Source of the DNA: Microbispora rosea subsp. aerata
GTDB taxonomy: Bacteria; Actinomycetota; Actinomycetes; Streptosporangiales; Streptosporangiaceae
Direction of reading: 5' to 3'
Length of the DNA stretch: 64,000 bases
Assembly (NCBI RefSeq): GCF_014647835.1
Contig: NZ_BMPY01000015.1
Span: 1-64,000 of the forward strand
This document shows, in pieces, positions 26,940 through 34,898 of the stretch; the first letter of the stretch is position 1; each line of letters opens with the position of its first letter. The notes below the pieces were generated by a model, which made no database searches, had not been told where the DNA came from, and was given only the letters and a program-made list of their open reading frames with translations. Made by a program: the position numbers and the translations under genes.

Positions 26940-27176
26940 TCACGCCCCCAGGTCGCGGGCGACCGTGTCGAGCTGGTCCGCGAGCTCGCCGAGCCGCCGG
27001 TCGTCCATCGGGCCGTCTCCCACGACGCCCTCCAGGTCGCGCCGGCTGACGATCACCAGGCCTTCGGCCCGCGACTCCGGCACGACCTCGCACCGTCCGC
27101 CCACCAGCACGAGCGTCGCGTCGGGCGACGGCGACTCCAGCAGCGCACGGACCTCGTCCCGGCCGACGACACTCAT
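26940..27176 (-). CDS. Small protein downstream of gvpK, function unknown
   Basis: This encodes 78 residues beginning MSVVGRDEVRALLESPSPDATLVLVGG, with a good AAAGGGGG before the ATG at 27176. The pattern of alternating strand and helix, ending DRRLGELADQLDTVARDLGA, has no membrane segment. I do not recognise the family. It is 63 bp after gvpK and may be the last gene of the gas-vesicle operon. Confidence 0.6.
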   Translation of the reverse strand: MSVVGRDEVRALLESPSPDATLVLVGGRCEVVPESRAEGLVIVSRRDLEGVVGDGPMDDRRLGELADQLDTVARDLGA

Positions 27177-27239
27177 GACGACCCCCTTTCGGATTGTGTG
27201 CTCCGCCTACCCCGGCGATCCGGCCGTACACGGCGGCGC

Positions 27240-27653
27240 TCACGGCGCGTCGGCGGGCAGCAGCGTGCCGAGCGGTCCCAGATCGAGGTTGAGGTCGGAC
27301 GGTGAGATCTCGAACCGTTCGCACAGCTCGGTCATGGCCTCCTCCAGGCGCATGAGCGTCAGGCCGAGCGTCTCGACCTGCTCATCGGACAGGTCGCCCT
27401 GGTCCATGCGCCGGATGGCCTGGCGTTCCACGAGCTGGCGCACGAGTTCGACGAGCGTCAGCACCAGACGGCTCAGGTCGCGCCGCACCGCCTCCGGGTC
27501 GGTGTCGAGCCGCCAGGGAGTGGTCTTCCCGGCGTCCCGGGTCCGTTCGCGCCGGTTCGTGCCCTCCGCCTCGGCCTGAAGGTCTTCTACGCCCAGCCGC
27601 CATGGCCCCGCCGCGGCGTCCCAGGGGGCGTTGCGGGCCTCACCACAGGTCAT
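27240..27653 (-). CDS. gvpK: Gas vesicle protein GvpK
   Basis: This 137-residue protein matches GvpK: LDTDPEAVRRDLSRLVLTLVELVRQLVERQAIRRMD then LSDEQVETLGLTLMRLEEAM and PSDLNLDLGPLGTLL. GvpK is an accessory protein required for gas vesicle assembly. An N-terminal extension of about 45 residues precedes the core. The ATG at 27653 is spaced 7 nt from GGGAG; a GTG at 27659 is the alternative. It overlaps the end of gvpS by 14 bp. Confidence 0.9.
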   Translation of the reverse strand: MTCGEARNAPWDAAAGPWRLGVEDLQAEAEGTNRRERTRDAGKTTPWRLDTDPEAVRRDLSRLVLTLVELVRQLVERQAIRRMDQGDLSDEQVETLGLTLMRLEEAMTELCERFEISPSDLNLDLGPLGTLLPADAP

Positions 27654-27951
27654 CCTCACTCTCCCTTCCGCCGCCGGGACCTTCCGCCGCCCGCCTGCCG
27701 TACGGCTCGCCGAGCGGGTCGAACGGCTCGGTGCCGCGTACGGAGCCGAGCAGCGCCCGCAGGGAGATGCGGACCAGGTCGATGCCGGCGATCGACAGCA
27801 CGACGTCGCCGGCGATCACCACACCACCCGCGAGCAGCCGGTCGAGCAGATCGACGAGCGCCACGCGCTCGGGCGGCAGGCGGCCCTGGGCGGCGAGGGC
27901 CGCGCCCCGGCTCCGCTCCGGCAGATACGCCGGGGTCTCGCCGGGCGTCAT
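27640..27951 (-). CDS. gvpS: GvpA-family minor gas vesicle protein GvpS
   Basis: This 103-residue protein has the GvpA/GvpJ core: RVALVDLLDRLLAGGVVIAGDVVLSIAGIDLVRISLRALLGSV. Its position between gvpL and gvpK matches gvpS of actinobacterial clusters. It lacks the aliphatic C-terminal helix of the main shell protein and is probably a minor component or nucleator. The ATG overlaps the gvpL stop by 4 bp. Confidence 0.85.
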   Translation of the reverse strand: MTPGETPAYLPERSRGAALAAQGRLPPERVALVDLLDRLLAGGVVIAGDVVLSIAGIDLVRISLRALLGSVRGTEPFDPLGEPYGRRAAEGPGGGRESEDDLW

Positions 27952-28784
27952 CGCACACCCCCGGCACGATCGGTCCCGAGGTCGACCGAGGTGAAGGAGT
28001 AGGGCGCCCACGGCCCGGTCAGCTCGACGTCAAGGAACCGGTCGCGGAAGCCGTCGAGCACCGCCGCGAACTCCTCCTCCCGGGCCGGATCGACCAGATA
28101 GGCGCCGTTGAGCAGCATCGACTCGCTCCGCCCGGACAACTGGGGGTCCTGCGGGCGATGGCGGCGGCTCGCCACGGCGACCCGTCCCAGCTCGGCGTGC
28201 AGGCGCTCGGCCCGCTCCGCCGCCGCGCGCCACAGGTCCTCCCTGCCGCGCAGGTTCTCCTTCTTCCTGCGCAGGTACGCCATGCCGGGGCTGTCGGCAC
28301 CGGCCCCCGGGGCGGCCGCGGGCACCGGCGACGGAGGCGGCGTCTCCCGGTGCAGGTACGCCTTGACGCCCCACTCGCGCCGTCCCGCGACGTGCGACAG
28401 GATCTCGGCGAAGGCGTCGTGCCGCCGGTCGAGCAGGTCGCGGACCTGCTCCTCGCCGATGTAGACGGTGACGAGGCGCACGGGGGCGGTCGGCCCGGCC
28501 GCCGCCAGCGCCTCCACGACCCGGTGATGGGCGCGGGCGACTCCCTCCACCCAGGTCAGGTCCTCCAGCGAGCGGCGCAGCGGTTCCTCTCCAAACCTGT
28601 CCAAAGGCACATCGCTGATGTGGGCCACGAGCCCGGCGTGCGGCACCTGCCGCACCATGCCGTCCATCACGCCGAGTAGATTGCGGGGGAACTCCCCGCC
28701 GTACGTCACCGCGTACAGGTAAACCCCCTGGCCGACGCCCCCCGGGGCGGCGGGGTGGTTTTCGCACATGGGGTTCTCAGTCAC
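27948..28784 (-). CDS. gvpL: Gas vesicle protein GvpL (GvpL/GvpF family)
   Basis: This 278-residue protein matches GvpL/F: VYLYAVTYGG, LVAHISDVPLDRFG, PVRLVTVYIGEEQVRDLLDRR, EWGVKAYL and a C-terminal LTGPWAPYSFTSVD. GvpF/L proteins form the accessory complex that helps GvpA assemble. The GTG at 28784 has a GGAG 8 nt upstream and overlaps gvpJ by 8 bp; an ATG at 28769 is the alternative. Confidence 0.92.
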   Translation of the reverse strand: MTENPMCENHPAAPGGVGQGVYLYAVTYGGEFPRNLLGVMDGMVRQVPHAGLVAHISDVPLDRFGEEPLRRSLEDLTWVEGVARAHHRVVEALAAAGPTAPVRLVTVYIGEEQVRDLLDRRHDAFAEILSHVAGRREWGVKAYLHRETPPPSPVPAAAPGAGADSPGMAYLRRKKENLRGREDLWRAAAERAERLHAELGRVAVASRRHRPQDPQLSGRSESMLLNGAYLVDPAREEEFAAVLDGFRDRFLDVELTGPWAPYSFTSVDLGTDRAGGVR

Positions 28785-29238
28785 GGCCGGGCTCCGTTCC
28801 GCGGGGGCCGCCTGGTCCGAGCCGCCGGGCGCGGGCCTCGGCCTGGCGGTCGCCCGGTCGTCCGGGCCGCTGCTCGTCCGGGGCCGGCTCGGTGCGTTCC
28901 TCCCAGGCGAGCAGGCGCTCCTCGACCGCGTTCAACCGCTCGCGAAGGCGGCGGTTCTCCTCGACCAGCTCGCGGTCCCTGCCGCTGAGCCACGGGTCGC
29001 GCTCCCACCAGTCGATGCCGATCTCCCGCGCGGTGTCGACCGAGGCGATGACCAGCCGCAGTTTGATCGTCAGCAGCTCGATTTCCAGCAGGTTCACCTT
29101 GATGTCGCCGGCGATCACGATGCCCCGGTCGAGCACGCGTTCCAGGATGTCGCCCAGGTTGGTCGACTCCCGGCCCATCACGGCCGGCGGGCCGTACGAC
29201 GACTCGCGGAGGACGGGACGCGAGCGGGGATCGGTCAT
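28777..29238 (-). CDS. gvpJ: GvpA-family minor gas vesicle protein GvpJ with extended tail
   Basis: This 153-residue protein has a GvpA-like core at about 25-80 (NLGDILERVLDRGIVIAGDIKVNLLEIELLTIKLRLVIASVDTA), then IDWWERDPW and an Arg/Glu-rich helical tail (ENRRLRERLNAVEERLLAWEER) of about 60 residues. The tail is the kind seen in tip-forming GvpJ/GvpM proteins. The ATG at 29238 overlaps the gvpO stop by 4 bp. Confidence 0.88.
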   Translation of the reverse strand: MTDPRSRPVLRESSYGPPAVMGRESTNLGDILERVLDRGIVIAGDIKVNLLEIELLTIKLRLVIASVDTAREIGIDWWERDPWLSGRDRELVEENRRLRERLNAVEERLLAWEERTEPAPDEQRPGRPGDRQAEARARRLGPGGPRGTEPGRD

Positions 29239-29654
29239 GACCCACCCCCGTAGGCGCCCGTGCCGCGCCGGTAGGTCCGGGTGCGCCGGTAGGACATCAG
29301 GTTTCCCTCGTCGTCCAGCCGGCACTCGAAGACCGACAGCATGTCGCTGGTGGACGGGATCCTGCGGTCCTCGACTACCTCGACGTCCACCACCCAGCCG
29401 TCCTCGACGGGTTCCACCGACGTGACCCCCTCGGTCTCCTTCGAGGTCAGGTCCGCGATGTAGCGCAGGCCGAGCTGCCCGGCGGACACCGCGTTCAGCG
29501 CCCGGCGCCGGCGCGGCTCGTCTATGCGCTCGTCCTCCTCTTCGCCCTCGGGCTCGTCGTACGGCCCGTTCTCCTCGGCGGGCACGCCGGACGGGGCCCG
29601 CCGCCGAAAGGAGGCGGCGTCCTCGTCGTAACGGGCTCTGCGCCGGGGAGGCAT
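29235..29654 (-). CDS. gvpO: Gas vesicle protein GvpO
   Basis: This 139-residue protein has an Arg- and Glu-rich disordered first half. The GvpO domain follows: GLRYIADLTSKETEGVTSVEP, GWVVDVEVVEDRRIPSTSDML and YECRLDDEG-like VFECRLDDEGNL, ending YRRTRTYRRG. GvpO is essential for vesicle formation in haloarchaea and is conserved in actinobacteria. Here it lies inside the operon between gvpG and gvpJ. Confidence 0.9.
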   Translation of the reverse strand: MPPRRRARYDEDAASFRRRAPSGVPAEENGPYDEPEGEEEDERIDEPRRRRALNAVSAGQLGLRYIADLTSKETEGVTSVEPVEDGWVVDVEVVEDRRIPSTSDMLSVFECRLDDEGNLMSYRRTRTYRRGTGAYGGGS

Positions 29655-29661
29655 CAGGCGA

Positions 29662-29895
29662 TCACCCCCTCGGCCGTCCGCTCATGAGCCTGAGAATCTC
29701 CTCCACGGCCTGTGCCTCCTCCTCTTCGGAGATCTGGCCGGAGCGCCTGGCCTCCTCGATGGCCTCCAGCCGCCGCCGCACCGCCGCCGGATCCTTGAGC
29801 TCGTGCTCGACCTGCTGCTGGATCAGCTCACCCAGCCGGATGACGCCGTGGACCGGGGCGAGCGGCCAGGTGAACAGAAAGCTGATCAGTCCCAC
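29662..29895 (-). CDS. gvpG: Gas vesicle protein GvpG
   Basis: This 77-residue protein starts GLISFLFTWPLAPVHGVIRLGEL and continues QQQVEHELKDPAAVRRRLEAIEEARRSG, the GvpG signature, with an acidic helical end. It is an accessory assembly protein. The GTG start at 29895 has GAGGAGG upstream, and the gap to gvpO is 7 bp. Confidence 0.92.
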   Translation of the reverse strand: MGLISFLFTWPLAPVHGVIRLGELIQQQVEHELKDPAAVRRRLEAIEEARRSGQISEEEEAQAVEEILRLMSGRPRG

Positions 29896-29914
29896 GGCGG
29901 CCTCCTCTCATGAG

Positions 29915-30706
29915 TCAGGTGGTGACGAAGTCGTACGGCGCCATCGGCCCGAGCACGCGGACCTCGACCCGGTCCCCCCACTCGGAGCGCAGCTCGCCGA
30001 CGACGCGCTCGAAGTCGGTCTGGCGGTCGTTCTCCACGAGGAACGCGACATGCGCGGCGTCGCGCTCGTGGCCGGGGTCCCGGACCACCGTGCCGACGGT
30101 GACGGGCTCGAAGCGTTCGACGACCATCCGGGTGTCGGCCTCGCGTTTGGCGGCGATGATCTGCGTGATCAGCTCGCCGAGCCGGATGCGTTCGTTGCGG
30201 GTCACCTCTTCCGGCAACTGCCTGATCCGGTCGCGTAGCTGCCTCGCCTCGGCGCTCTCCGTCAGCACCTCGACCAGCACCGGCTGCTCGGCGTACCGCG
30301 CCTTGATGACGAACTGCGCCCGGCCTTCCATCTGCTTCAGGGCCGCCGCGAACGAGTCGTGATGCGGGGCCAGCAGCTCCTCCACGACCGCCTCGGGCGT
30401 GGTCATCACGGCGCCGAACCGCAGGGGAAGCACGGGAACCTCGGCCGCGGCCTCGTCGAGCAGCTGCTCGTGGGCCACCAGGTCCCGTGCGCGGCCGAGG
30501 GGACGGTCCACGTCGACGTCGCTGATCAGAGCGGCGATCTCACCATGCCTGACGATCGTGACCCGGGCGGGAGGGTCGCCCACCCCGACGGCGTCCTCGC
30601 TGATCTCCACGTCCTCCGGGAGGATGCCGTAGACGTAGCACGCGGTGTCGCGCGGGGGAGCTTCGGCCCGGTCGCCCGCACCCGACTGCCTAATGGAGCC
30701 CGTCAT
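29915..30706 (-). CDS. gvpF: Gas vesicle protein GvpF (GvpL/GvpF family)
   Basis: This 263-residue protein carries CYVYGILPEDVEISED, EIAALISDVDVDRPLG, VPVLPLRFGAVM and the C-terminal VEVRVLGPMAPYDFV, all GvpF/L hallmarks. GvpF binds GvpA early in vesicle formation. It follows gvpA with a 1-bp gap. The ATG at 30706 is preferred to an upstream in-frame start that would lie inside gvpA. Confidence 0.92.
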   Translation of the reverse strand: MTGSIRQSGAGDRAEAPPRDTACYVYGILPEDVEISEDAVGVGDPPARVTIVRHGEIAALISDVDVDRPLGRARDLVAHEQLLDEAAAEVPVLPLRFGAVMTTPEAVVEELLAPHHDSFAAALKQMEGRAQFVIKARYAEQPVLVEVLTESAEARQLRDRIRQLPEEVTRNERIRLGELITQIIAAKREADTRMVVERFEPVTVGTVVRDPGHERDAAHVAFLVENDRQTDFERVVGELRSEWGDRVEVRVLGPMAPYDFVTT

Positions 30707-30707
30707 G

Positions 30708-31121
30708 TCAGTCCTCCTCCCGTCGACGGCGGCGGGCACGCGGGGTGGGTTCGTCCGCGTAGCTCTCCCTCATGTCCTGCAGCTTCTCTCCGGCCGCCTC
30801 CAGCACGCCCTGGACCACGCCCTTGGTCTTGCCGCGGGCGACGCTCTGGGGCGCGCTCGACAGGAGGTCGGGCAGCCCCTGCTTCTGGGACGCCAGGTCG
30901 AGGCGGTTCACCGCCTCGGCGAAGCGGAGATAGGTGTCGACGCTGGCGACAACGACACGCACGTCGATGGTCAGGATCTCGATGCCGACCAGTGAGACCC
31001 GTACGTAGGCGTCGATCACGAGGCCCTTGTCCAGGATCGTGTCGATGACGTCTGCCAGACCCGACCCCGACGGCCGGCCCGGCAATCCGCCGCCACCCGC
31101 CGGTGGAACGGCTACCGTCAT
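30708..31121 (-). CDS. gvpA: Gas vesicle structural protein GvpA
   Basis: This 137-residue protein has the GvpA shell core at about 20-75: [55 protein letters not shown]. This forms the hydrophobic-faced beta hairpin and helices of the vesicle wall. A longer charged tail follows, as is usual for actinobacterial GvpA. GGAGGGGAA precedes the ATG. It is the most upstream core gvp gene, 100 bp after the SRPBCC gene. Confidence 0.92.
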   Translation of the reverse strand: MTVAVPPAGGGGLPGRPSGSGLADVIDTILDKGLVIDAYVRVSLVGIEILTIDVRVVVASVDTYLRFAEAVNRLDLASQKQGLPDLLSSAPQSVARGKTKGVVQGVLEAAGEKLQDMRESYADEPTPRARRRRREED

Positions 31122-31221
31122 GCGCTTCCCCTCCCCCTATGTCGTGTCGCGTTCGCGCTCACCGGCTCCGTCCGCCGCCGTCCCGCTCGGTGCCTCGTCC
31201 GCGCCGGTGGCTCCGTGCCGG

Positions 31222-32604
31222 TTACTCGGGGGTGCGGCGGCGCCGGATCAGGGGGCGGCGCGCCGGCTGCTCTCCGGCCTCGCCCGTCTCCCCGCCCGTC
31301 TCCTCGGCCCGCCCGGCTCCGCGGGTCTGCTCGCCCCTGCCGGTCTGCTCGCCCCTGCCGGTCTGCTCGCTCCTGCGGGCCTGCTCGCCTCGGCCGGCCC
31401 GTCCACCCGCGCCCGCGTAGGCGGGCCGGCGCGCCCGTTCGGGCTCTTCCTCCTCCTCTTCGTACGGCTCCTCCTCGAACTCCTCGGGCTCCCCGACCTC
31501 CCCGAGCTCTTCCGGCCCTTCGGGCTCCTCGGCGGCCTCGCGCTCCTCCGGGGCCTCTTCTGCCGCGCCCTCTTCCGGGGTCTCCTCGCGTTCCTCACGC
31601 AGGGCGGTCTCGTGGTCCTTGACGACCTGGCTGTCGCGGATCTCCCCCCGCCAGCCCTCGATCTCGTCGGGACGCAGCAGGGCGTTGGTCATGACGTGCC
31701 GTCCGAAGTGCTTGAACTCAAGCCGGACCCGGCGGCCCTGGGCCCGCCACAGGTTGCCGACACGCTCGAAGAAACCCTGCGGGTGATACTCGATCACGAG
31801 CAGCACGCGGGTCAGCTCCGGACCGAGCTCGTGGAAGGTCACCGAGCCGTCCGGGAAGCCCTTCGGCCCCTGCGACCTCCAGACGATCCTGCTGTCGGGC
31901 ACCTGCTCGACGATCGTCGACTCCCAGGTGCGGTGAGACCAGAAGACCTGGGCCTTCCACCCGAGCTTCTCGTCGGACTTCTGCTCGACCGTCTCGACCT
32001 TCTTCATGAAGCTCGGGAAGTCTTCGAACTGCGTCCACTGGTTGTAGACCAGGCGGACCGGCGCGCCGATGTCGAGCGACTCGACGATGTTGGTGACCTT
32101 GAGCTTCTTGCCCTTGCCGCCCTTGCCCGCGCCGCCGCCCTTGCCGAACAGGCCCTTGATCTTCTCCTTGCCGTACGCCATGAGGGCCGCGCGTACGGGG
32201 TGGCCGCCTCCGCCGTCCTCGGTGAGGGCGTGGGTGAGCGCGCCGAGCAGACCGCCGCCTCCACCCTTCGCGCCGAGCCGATTGGCCGCGGACTCGAGCA
32301 GCCCCCGGGCGTCCTTGCCGCGGGTGAGGCCGGAGAGGAGCCCGCCGAGCACCTCGCGCCCGCCGCCTTCCTTCCCGGTGAGCGCGCTGAACAGCCCGGA
32401 GCCGCCGTGCTCCACGTAGTCGGTGAGACGCCCGGCCAGACCGTCGATCTTGTCGGCGACCCGGCCCAGCGCACGCTCGGCCACGGCCGTGGCGAGGTTC
32501 TGGAATTCCTGCGCGAGTCGCTGGGTGGGCAGTGCGCCTTCATCCGGCAGCCGAGTGGCCCGATCGCGGGCGCTCTCGATATGTTCACGCGTCTGTTGAG
32601 TCAT
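31222..32604 (-). CDS. SRPBCC-domain protein of the gas-vesicle operon
   Basis: This 460-residue protein has an N-terminal helical and Gly-rich region (GKGGGAGKGGKGKKLK), then a START/polyketide-cyclase-like SRPBCC domain at about 150-300 (IVESLDIGAPVRLVYNQWTQFEDFPSFM, DSRIVWRSQGPKGFPDGSVTF). A very acidic, then Arg/Gly/Gln repeat tail (GRGEQTGRGEQTRGAGR) follows. Similar proteins accompany actinobacterial gvp clusters; a lipid or surface-binding role is only a guess. GGAGG lies upstream of the ATG at 32604, which is 5 bp after the preceding gene. Confidence 0.82.
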   Translation of the reverse strand: MTQQTREHIESARDRATRLPDEGALPTQRLAQEFQNLATAVAERALGRVADKIDGLAGRLTDYVEHGGSGLFSALTGKEGGGREVLGGLLSGLTRGKDARGLLESAANRLGAKGGGGGLLGALTHALTEDGGGGHPVRAALMAYGKEKIKGLFGKGGGAGKGGKGKKLKVTNIVESLDIGAPVRLVYNQWTQFEDFPSFMKKVETVEQKSDEKLGWKAQVFWSHRTWESTIVEQVPDSRIVWRSQGPKGFPDGSVTFHELGPELTRVLLVIEYHPQGFFERVGNLWRAQGRRVRLEFKHFGRHVMTNALLRPDEIEGWRGEIRDSQVVKDHETALREEREETPEEGAAEEAPEEREAAEEPEGPEELGEVGEPEEFEEEPYEEEEEEPERARRPAYAGAGGRAGRGEQARRSEQTGRGEQTGRGEQTRGAGRAEETGGETGEAGEQPARRPLIRRRRTPE

Positions 32605-32609
32605 CGGTC

Positions 32610-33182
32610 TCACCTCCTCCGCGGCACGGGACGGGGAGGACGGATGCGGGGCCGGCGACGCTCCTCGGGTTCGGGCTCCTCCGCCTCCTCCTCATACGGC
32701 TCCTCCTCGTATTCCTCGTCCTCCTCGTAGTCCTCTTCGGGGGCCCGTTCGCGCTCACGCTCGGGCTCGCGGTGCGGCGGACGGCGGCGGGGCGCTCGGC
32801 GGCGGCTCTCCTCCGGCCGCTCCTCCTCTTCGGCTTCCTCCTCGGCGGCCCGGCCGCGGCCCTTGGGATGCCGGAGAGACTCGGCGCGTTCGTGCAGCCT
32901 GTCGCTGAGGTTGTCGATCTGGCGGCTGGTGGCGCGCCTGGCCGCTGCCTTGCCGATGTCCAGCAGGTCGCCGCGGACGCGTTCGGTGATCTTGCCGATG
33001 TCGGGGGCGGCGCCGCCGAGGATCTTGGGGACCTGTTCGAGCAGGGCGCCGGCCGCGCCCTCTCCCTTCAGCCGGGCGGCGAGGATGGCGAGCGCCAGCA
33101 TCAGGGCGAAACGGAGCTTTTGATGCCGGCCGAGGTAATAGCCAGCGATGACCGCCAGAGCCACCTTCAGTCCGTCTTTCAT
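32610..33182 (-). CDS. Membrane-anchored protein with Glu/Arg-rich tail, first gene of the gvp operon
   Basis: This 190-residue protein starts MKDGLKVALAVIAGYYLGRHQKLR with one or two hydrophobic segments to about residue 40 (FALMLALAILAARL). A helical stretch (RVRGDLLDIGKAAARRATSRQIDNLSDRLHERAE) and a long charged tail of alternating Glu and Arg follow. AGGAGG precedes the ATG at 33182. Similar proteins open gvp clusters in related genera; function unknown. Confidence 0.75.
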   Translation of the reverse strand: MKDGLKVALAVIAGYYLGRHQKLRFALMLALAILAARLKGEGAAGALLEQVPKILGGAAPDIGKITERVRGDLLDIGKAAARRATSRQIDNLSDRLHERAESLRHPKGRGRAAEEEAEEEERPEESRRRAPRRRPPHREPERERERAPEEDYEEDEEYEEEPYEEEAEEPEPEERRRPRIRPPRPVPRRR

Positions 33183-33272
33183 GATCGCGCCTCCTACTGG
33201 CCGGCCCCGAAGCGTCGGACCGGACGTCCGCCCGCCCGCCATGCGGCGCTGCGATCCGACTGAACGGTATGA

Positions 33273-33297
33273 ATGCCCTAGAGGTGCACATAGAAAC
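33273..33297 (-). promoter_or_regulatory. Sigma-B-like promoter match before the gas-vesicle operon
   Basis: On the minus strand GTTT (33297-33294), a 15-bp spacer, then GGGCAT (33278-33273) fits the streptomycete sigma-B consensus GNNT-N14-16-GGGTAY with one mismatch. It lies about 90 bp upstream of the first gene of the operon. Confidence 0.35.
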
Positions 33298-33434
33298 TTG
33301 ATCCGACGTATACCGGACAGTTTTGGTACGGCTTGTTCCATGTGTTAGAACCCGTCCGACATCGCCCTTCCCGGGCGCGCCGGTCTTGGGGTCTTCGAGG
33401 TGATCCGGTGACCCAACCTCGCCCTGCCTGGTCC

Positions 33435-33458
33435 GATTACTGTGCGCAAAACGGGTAT
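33435..33458 (+). promoter_or_regulatory. Sigma-B-like promoter match before the Asp23 operon
   Basis: GATT (33435-33438), 14 bp, then GGGTAT (33453-33458) fits GNNT-N14-16-GGGTAY exactly, about 49 bp upstream of the first ATG at 33507. The 33183-33506 gap is clearly more AT-rich than its flanks and has no gene. Confidence 0.45.
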
Positions 33459-33506
33459 TACGCGCATATACCGGCGGTAAGCGGACGAATGAAGCGGGGG
33501 AGTCAG

Positions 33507-33983
33507 ATGACCGAAACGAGAATGTCGACCGCGACCGTCGAGCAGGTGCCCGGACGGTCCCTGGGGACGCAGGGGCATTCCGGCCTGGTGACGGAGCGGG
33601 GCCGCACCACGATCGCCGACGAGGTGGTCGCCAAGATCGCCGGAATGGCGGCCCGCGAGATCGACGGAGTCCACGACTTCGGCACCGGCACGGCCCGCGC
33701 GTTCGGCGCGATCAGGGGGGCGCTGGGCGGGGAGGACGGCGTCACCAGGGGCATGTCGGTCGAGGTCGGCGAGCGGCAGGCCGCCGTGGACATCCACCTC
33801 GTCGTCGAGTACGGCGTCGCGATCCCCGACCTCGCGCAGGCGGTGCGCAGCCACGTGATCCGCGCGGTCGAGCGCATGTGCGGGCTGGAGGTCACCGAGG
33901 TGAACATCGCGGTCGACGACGTCCACCTGCCCAGGCAGCAGGAGCCGCAGGCGCCCGGGGACGGGGAGCCGCGGGTCCAATGA
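33507..33983 (+). CDS. Asp23/Gls24 family envelope stress response protein
   Basis: This 158-residue protein is a canonical Asp23: TTIADEVVAKIAGMAAREIDGVHDFG, VEVGERQAAVDIHLVVEYGVAIPDLAQAVRSHVIRAVERMCGLEVTEVNIAVDDV. Asp23 is anchored near the membrane by AmaP in firmicutes and responds to envelope stress. GGGGGAG sits 4 nt before the ATG at 33507. It is the first of six tightly overlapping genes; its stop overlaps the next start (ATGA). Confidence 0.9.
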   Translation: MTETRMSTATVEQVPGRSLGTQGHSGLVTERGRTTIADEVVAKIAGMAAREIDGVHDFGTGTARAFGAIRGALGGEDGVTRGMSVEVGERQAAVDIHLVVEYGVAIPDLAQAVRSHVIRAVERMCGLEVTEVNIAVDDVHLPRQQEPQAPGDGEPRVQ

Positions 33984-34384
33984 GCGCGGAAAGCGCCGTT
34001 CCCGGGAGCGCGGGAGCGGAACCCGGCGGCCGGCGGACCGCGGCGCCCGAGGGCGGTCCCGGTCTCCCGGCGGGCCCGCCGCCGGAGGAGGAACGCGGGG
34101 TCTCCGCCCGGCGCATCGCCGAGCGCGTGCTGGCGTGTCCCGACGTCGCGGACCTGTCCCGGGGACCGTTCGGGGTGGTCGCGACGTACCTGCCCGGCGG
34201 GCTGGTCCCGGGCGTCGCCGTACGGGACGACGCCATCGAGGTCGACATCGTCGCGCGGTACGGCAGGCCGCTGCCGGAGGTGGCCGACTCGGTCCGCGAC
34301 GCGATCGGCGGCCTGGCGGGCGGCCGAAGGGTGGACGTGACGATCGCCGACGTGGTCGCAGACGACGGCGGAAGGAAGGAATGA
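33980..34384 (+). CDS. Asp23-like protein (second copy, divergent)
   Basis: This 134-residue protein has a Pro/Gly/Glu-rich first 40 residues. An Asp23-like fold follows (RRIAERVLACPDVADLSRG, AIEVDIVARYGRPLPEVADSVRDAIGGLAGGRRVDVTIADV). It lacks the longer N-terminal region of the first copy. It is coupled by 4-bp overlaps to the genes on both sides. Confidence 0.75.
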   Translation: MSAESAVPGSAGAEPGGRRTAAPEGGPGLPAGPPPEEERGVSARRIAERVLACPDVADLSRGPFGVVATYLPGGLVPGVAVRDDAIEVDIVARYGRPLPEVADSVRDAIGGLAGGRRVDVTIADVVADDGGRKE

Positions 34385-34572
34385 TCATGGAAGGCTATCC
34401 GCTCTGGGCCCTCGCGGGGCTGCTGTTCGGCACGGTGCTGGGGGTGGTCGGGGCGTTCGGCGGCCTCACCGCGTTCGTCATCGTCCTGGTCCTCGGCATC
34501 GTCGGGTTCCTCGTCGGCCTGGTGCTCGAAGGCGGCGTACACCTGCCGCAGATGCACCCGAGGCGGCAGTGA
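34381..34572 (+). CDS. Small membrane protein, DUF2273-like
   Basis: This 63-residue protein has two hydrophobic helices (LWALAGLLFGTVLGVVGAFGG and AFVIVLVLGIVGFLVGLVLE). Small two-helix DUF2273 proteins are usual partners of Asp23 and AmaP. It overlaps both neighbours by 4 bp. Confidence 0.75.
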   Translation: MIMEGYPLWALAGLLFGTVLGVVGAFGGLTAFVIVLVLGIVGFLVGLVLEGGVHLPQMHPRRQ

Positions 34573-34898
34573 GCGTGCCGGCGGCGCGCGGGACGACGAC
34601 GATCTCCGACCGCGCCTTCACGAGGATCGCCGAGGAGCTGGCGAGCGAGGACGAGAACGTCACCGGCCGCGCCCACGTGTCCGCGTCGGTGAGCGGCGCG
34701 GTGGCGGCGGTCCACTGCGACCTGGCCGTGCGTTACCCGGCACCGGTGCCGCGGCTGGCCGCGAGGCTCCGCGAGCACATCCGGCGGCGGCTGCGCGAGC
34801 TCACCGGCATCGCCGTGGAGAACGTGGACATCGAGGTCGTGCGGCTCGTGCCCGAGCCCGGGCGCGGGCAGCGGCCCGCACCCGGGGAGTCGCGATGA
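34569..34898 (+). CDS. Asp23-like protein (third copy)
   Basis: This 109-residue protein reads TTTISDRAFTRIAEELASEDENV and VHCDLAVRYPAPVPRLAARLREHIRRRLRELTGIAVENVDIEVVRL, the same strand-helix-strand pattern as Asp23. It starts with GTG and overlaps the flanking genes by 4 bp each. Confidence 0.75.
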   Translation: MSVPAARGTTTISDRAFTRIAEELASEDENVTGRAHVSASVSGAVAAVHCDLAVRYPAPVPRLAARLREHIRRRLRELTGIAVENVDIEVVRLVPEPGRGQRPAPGESR

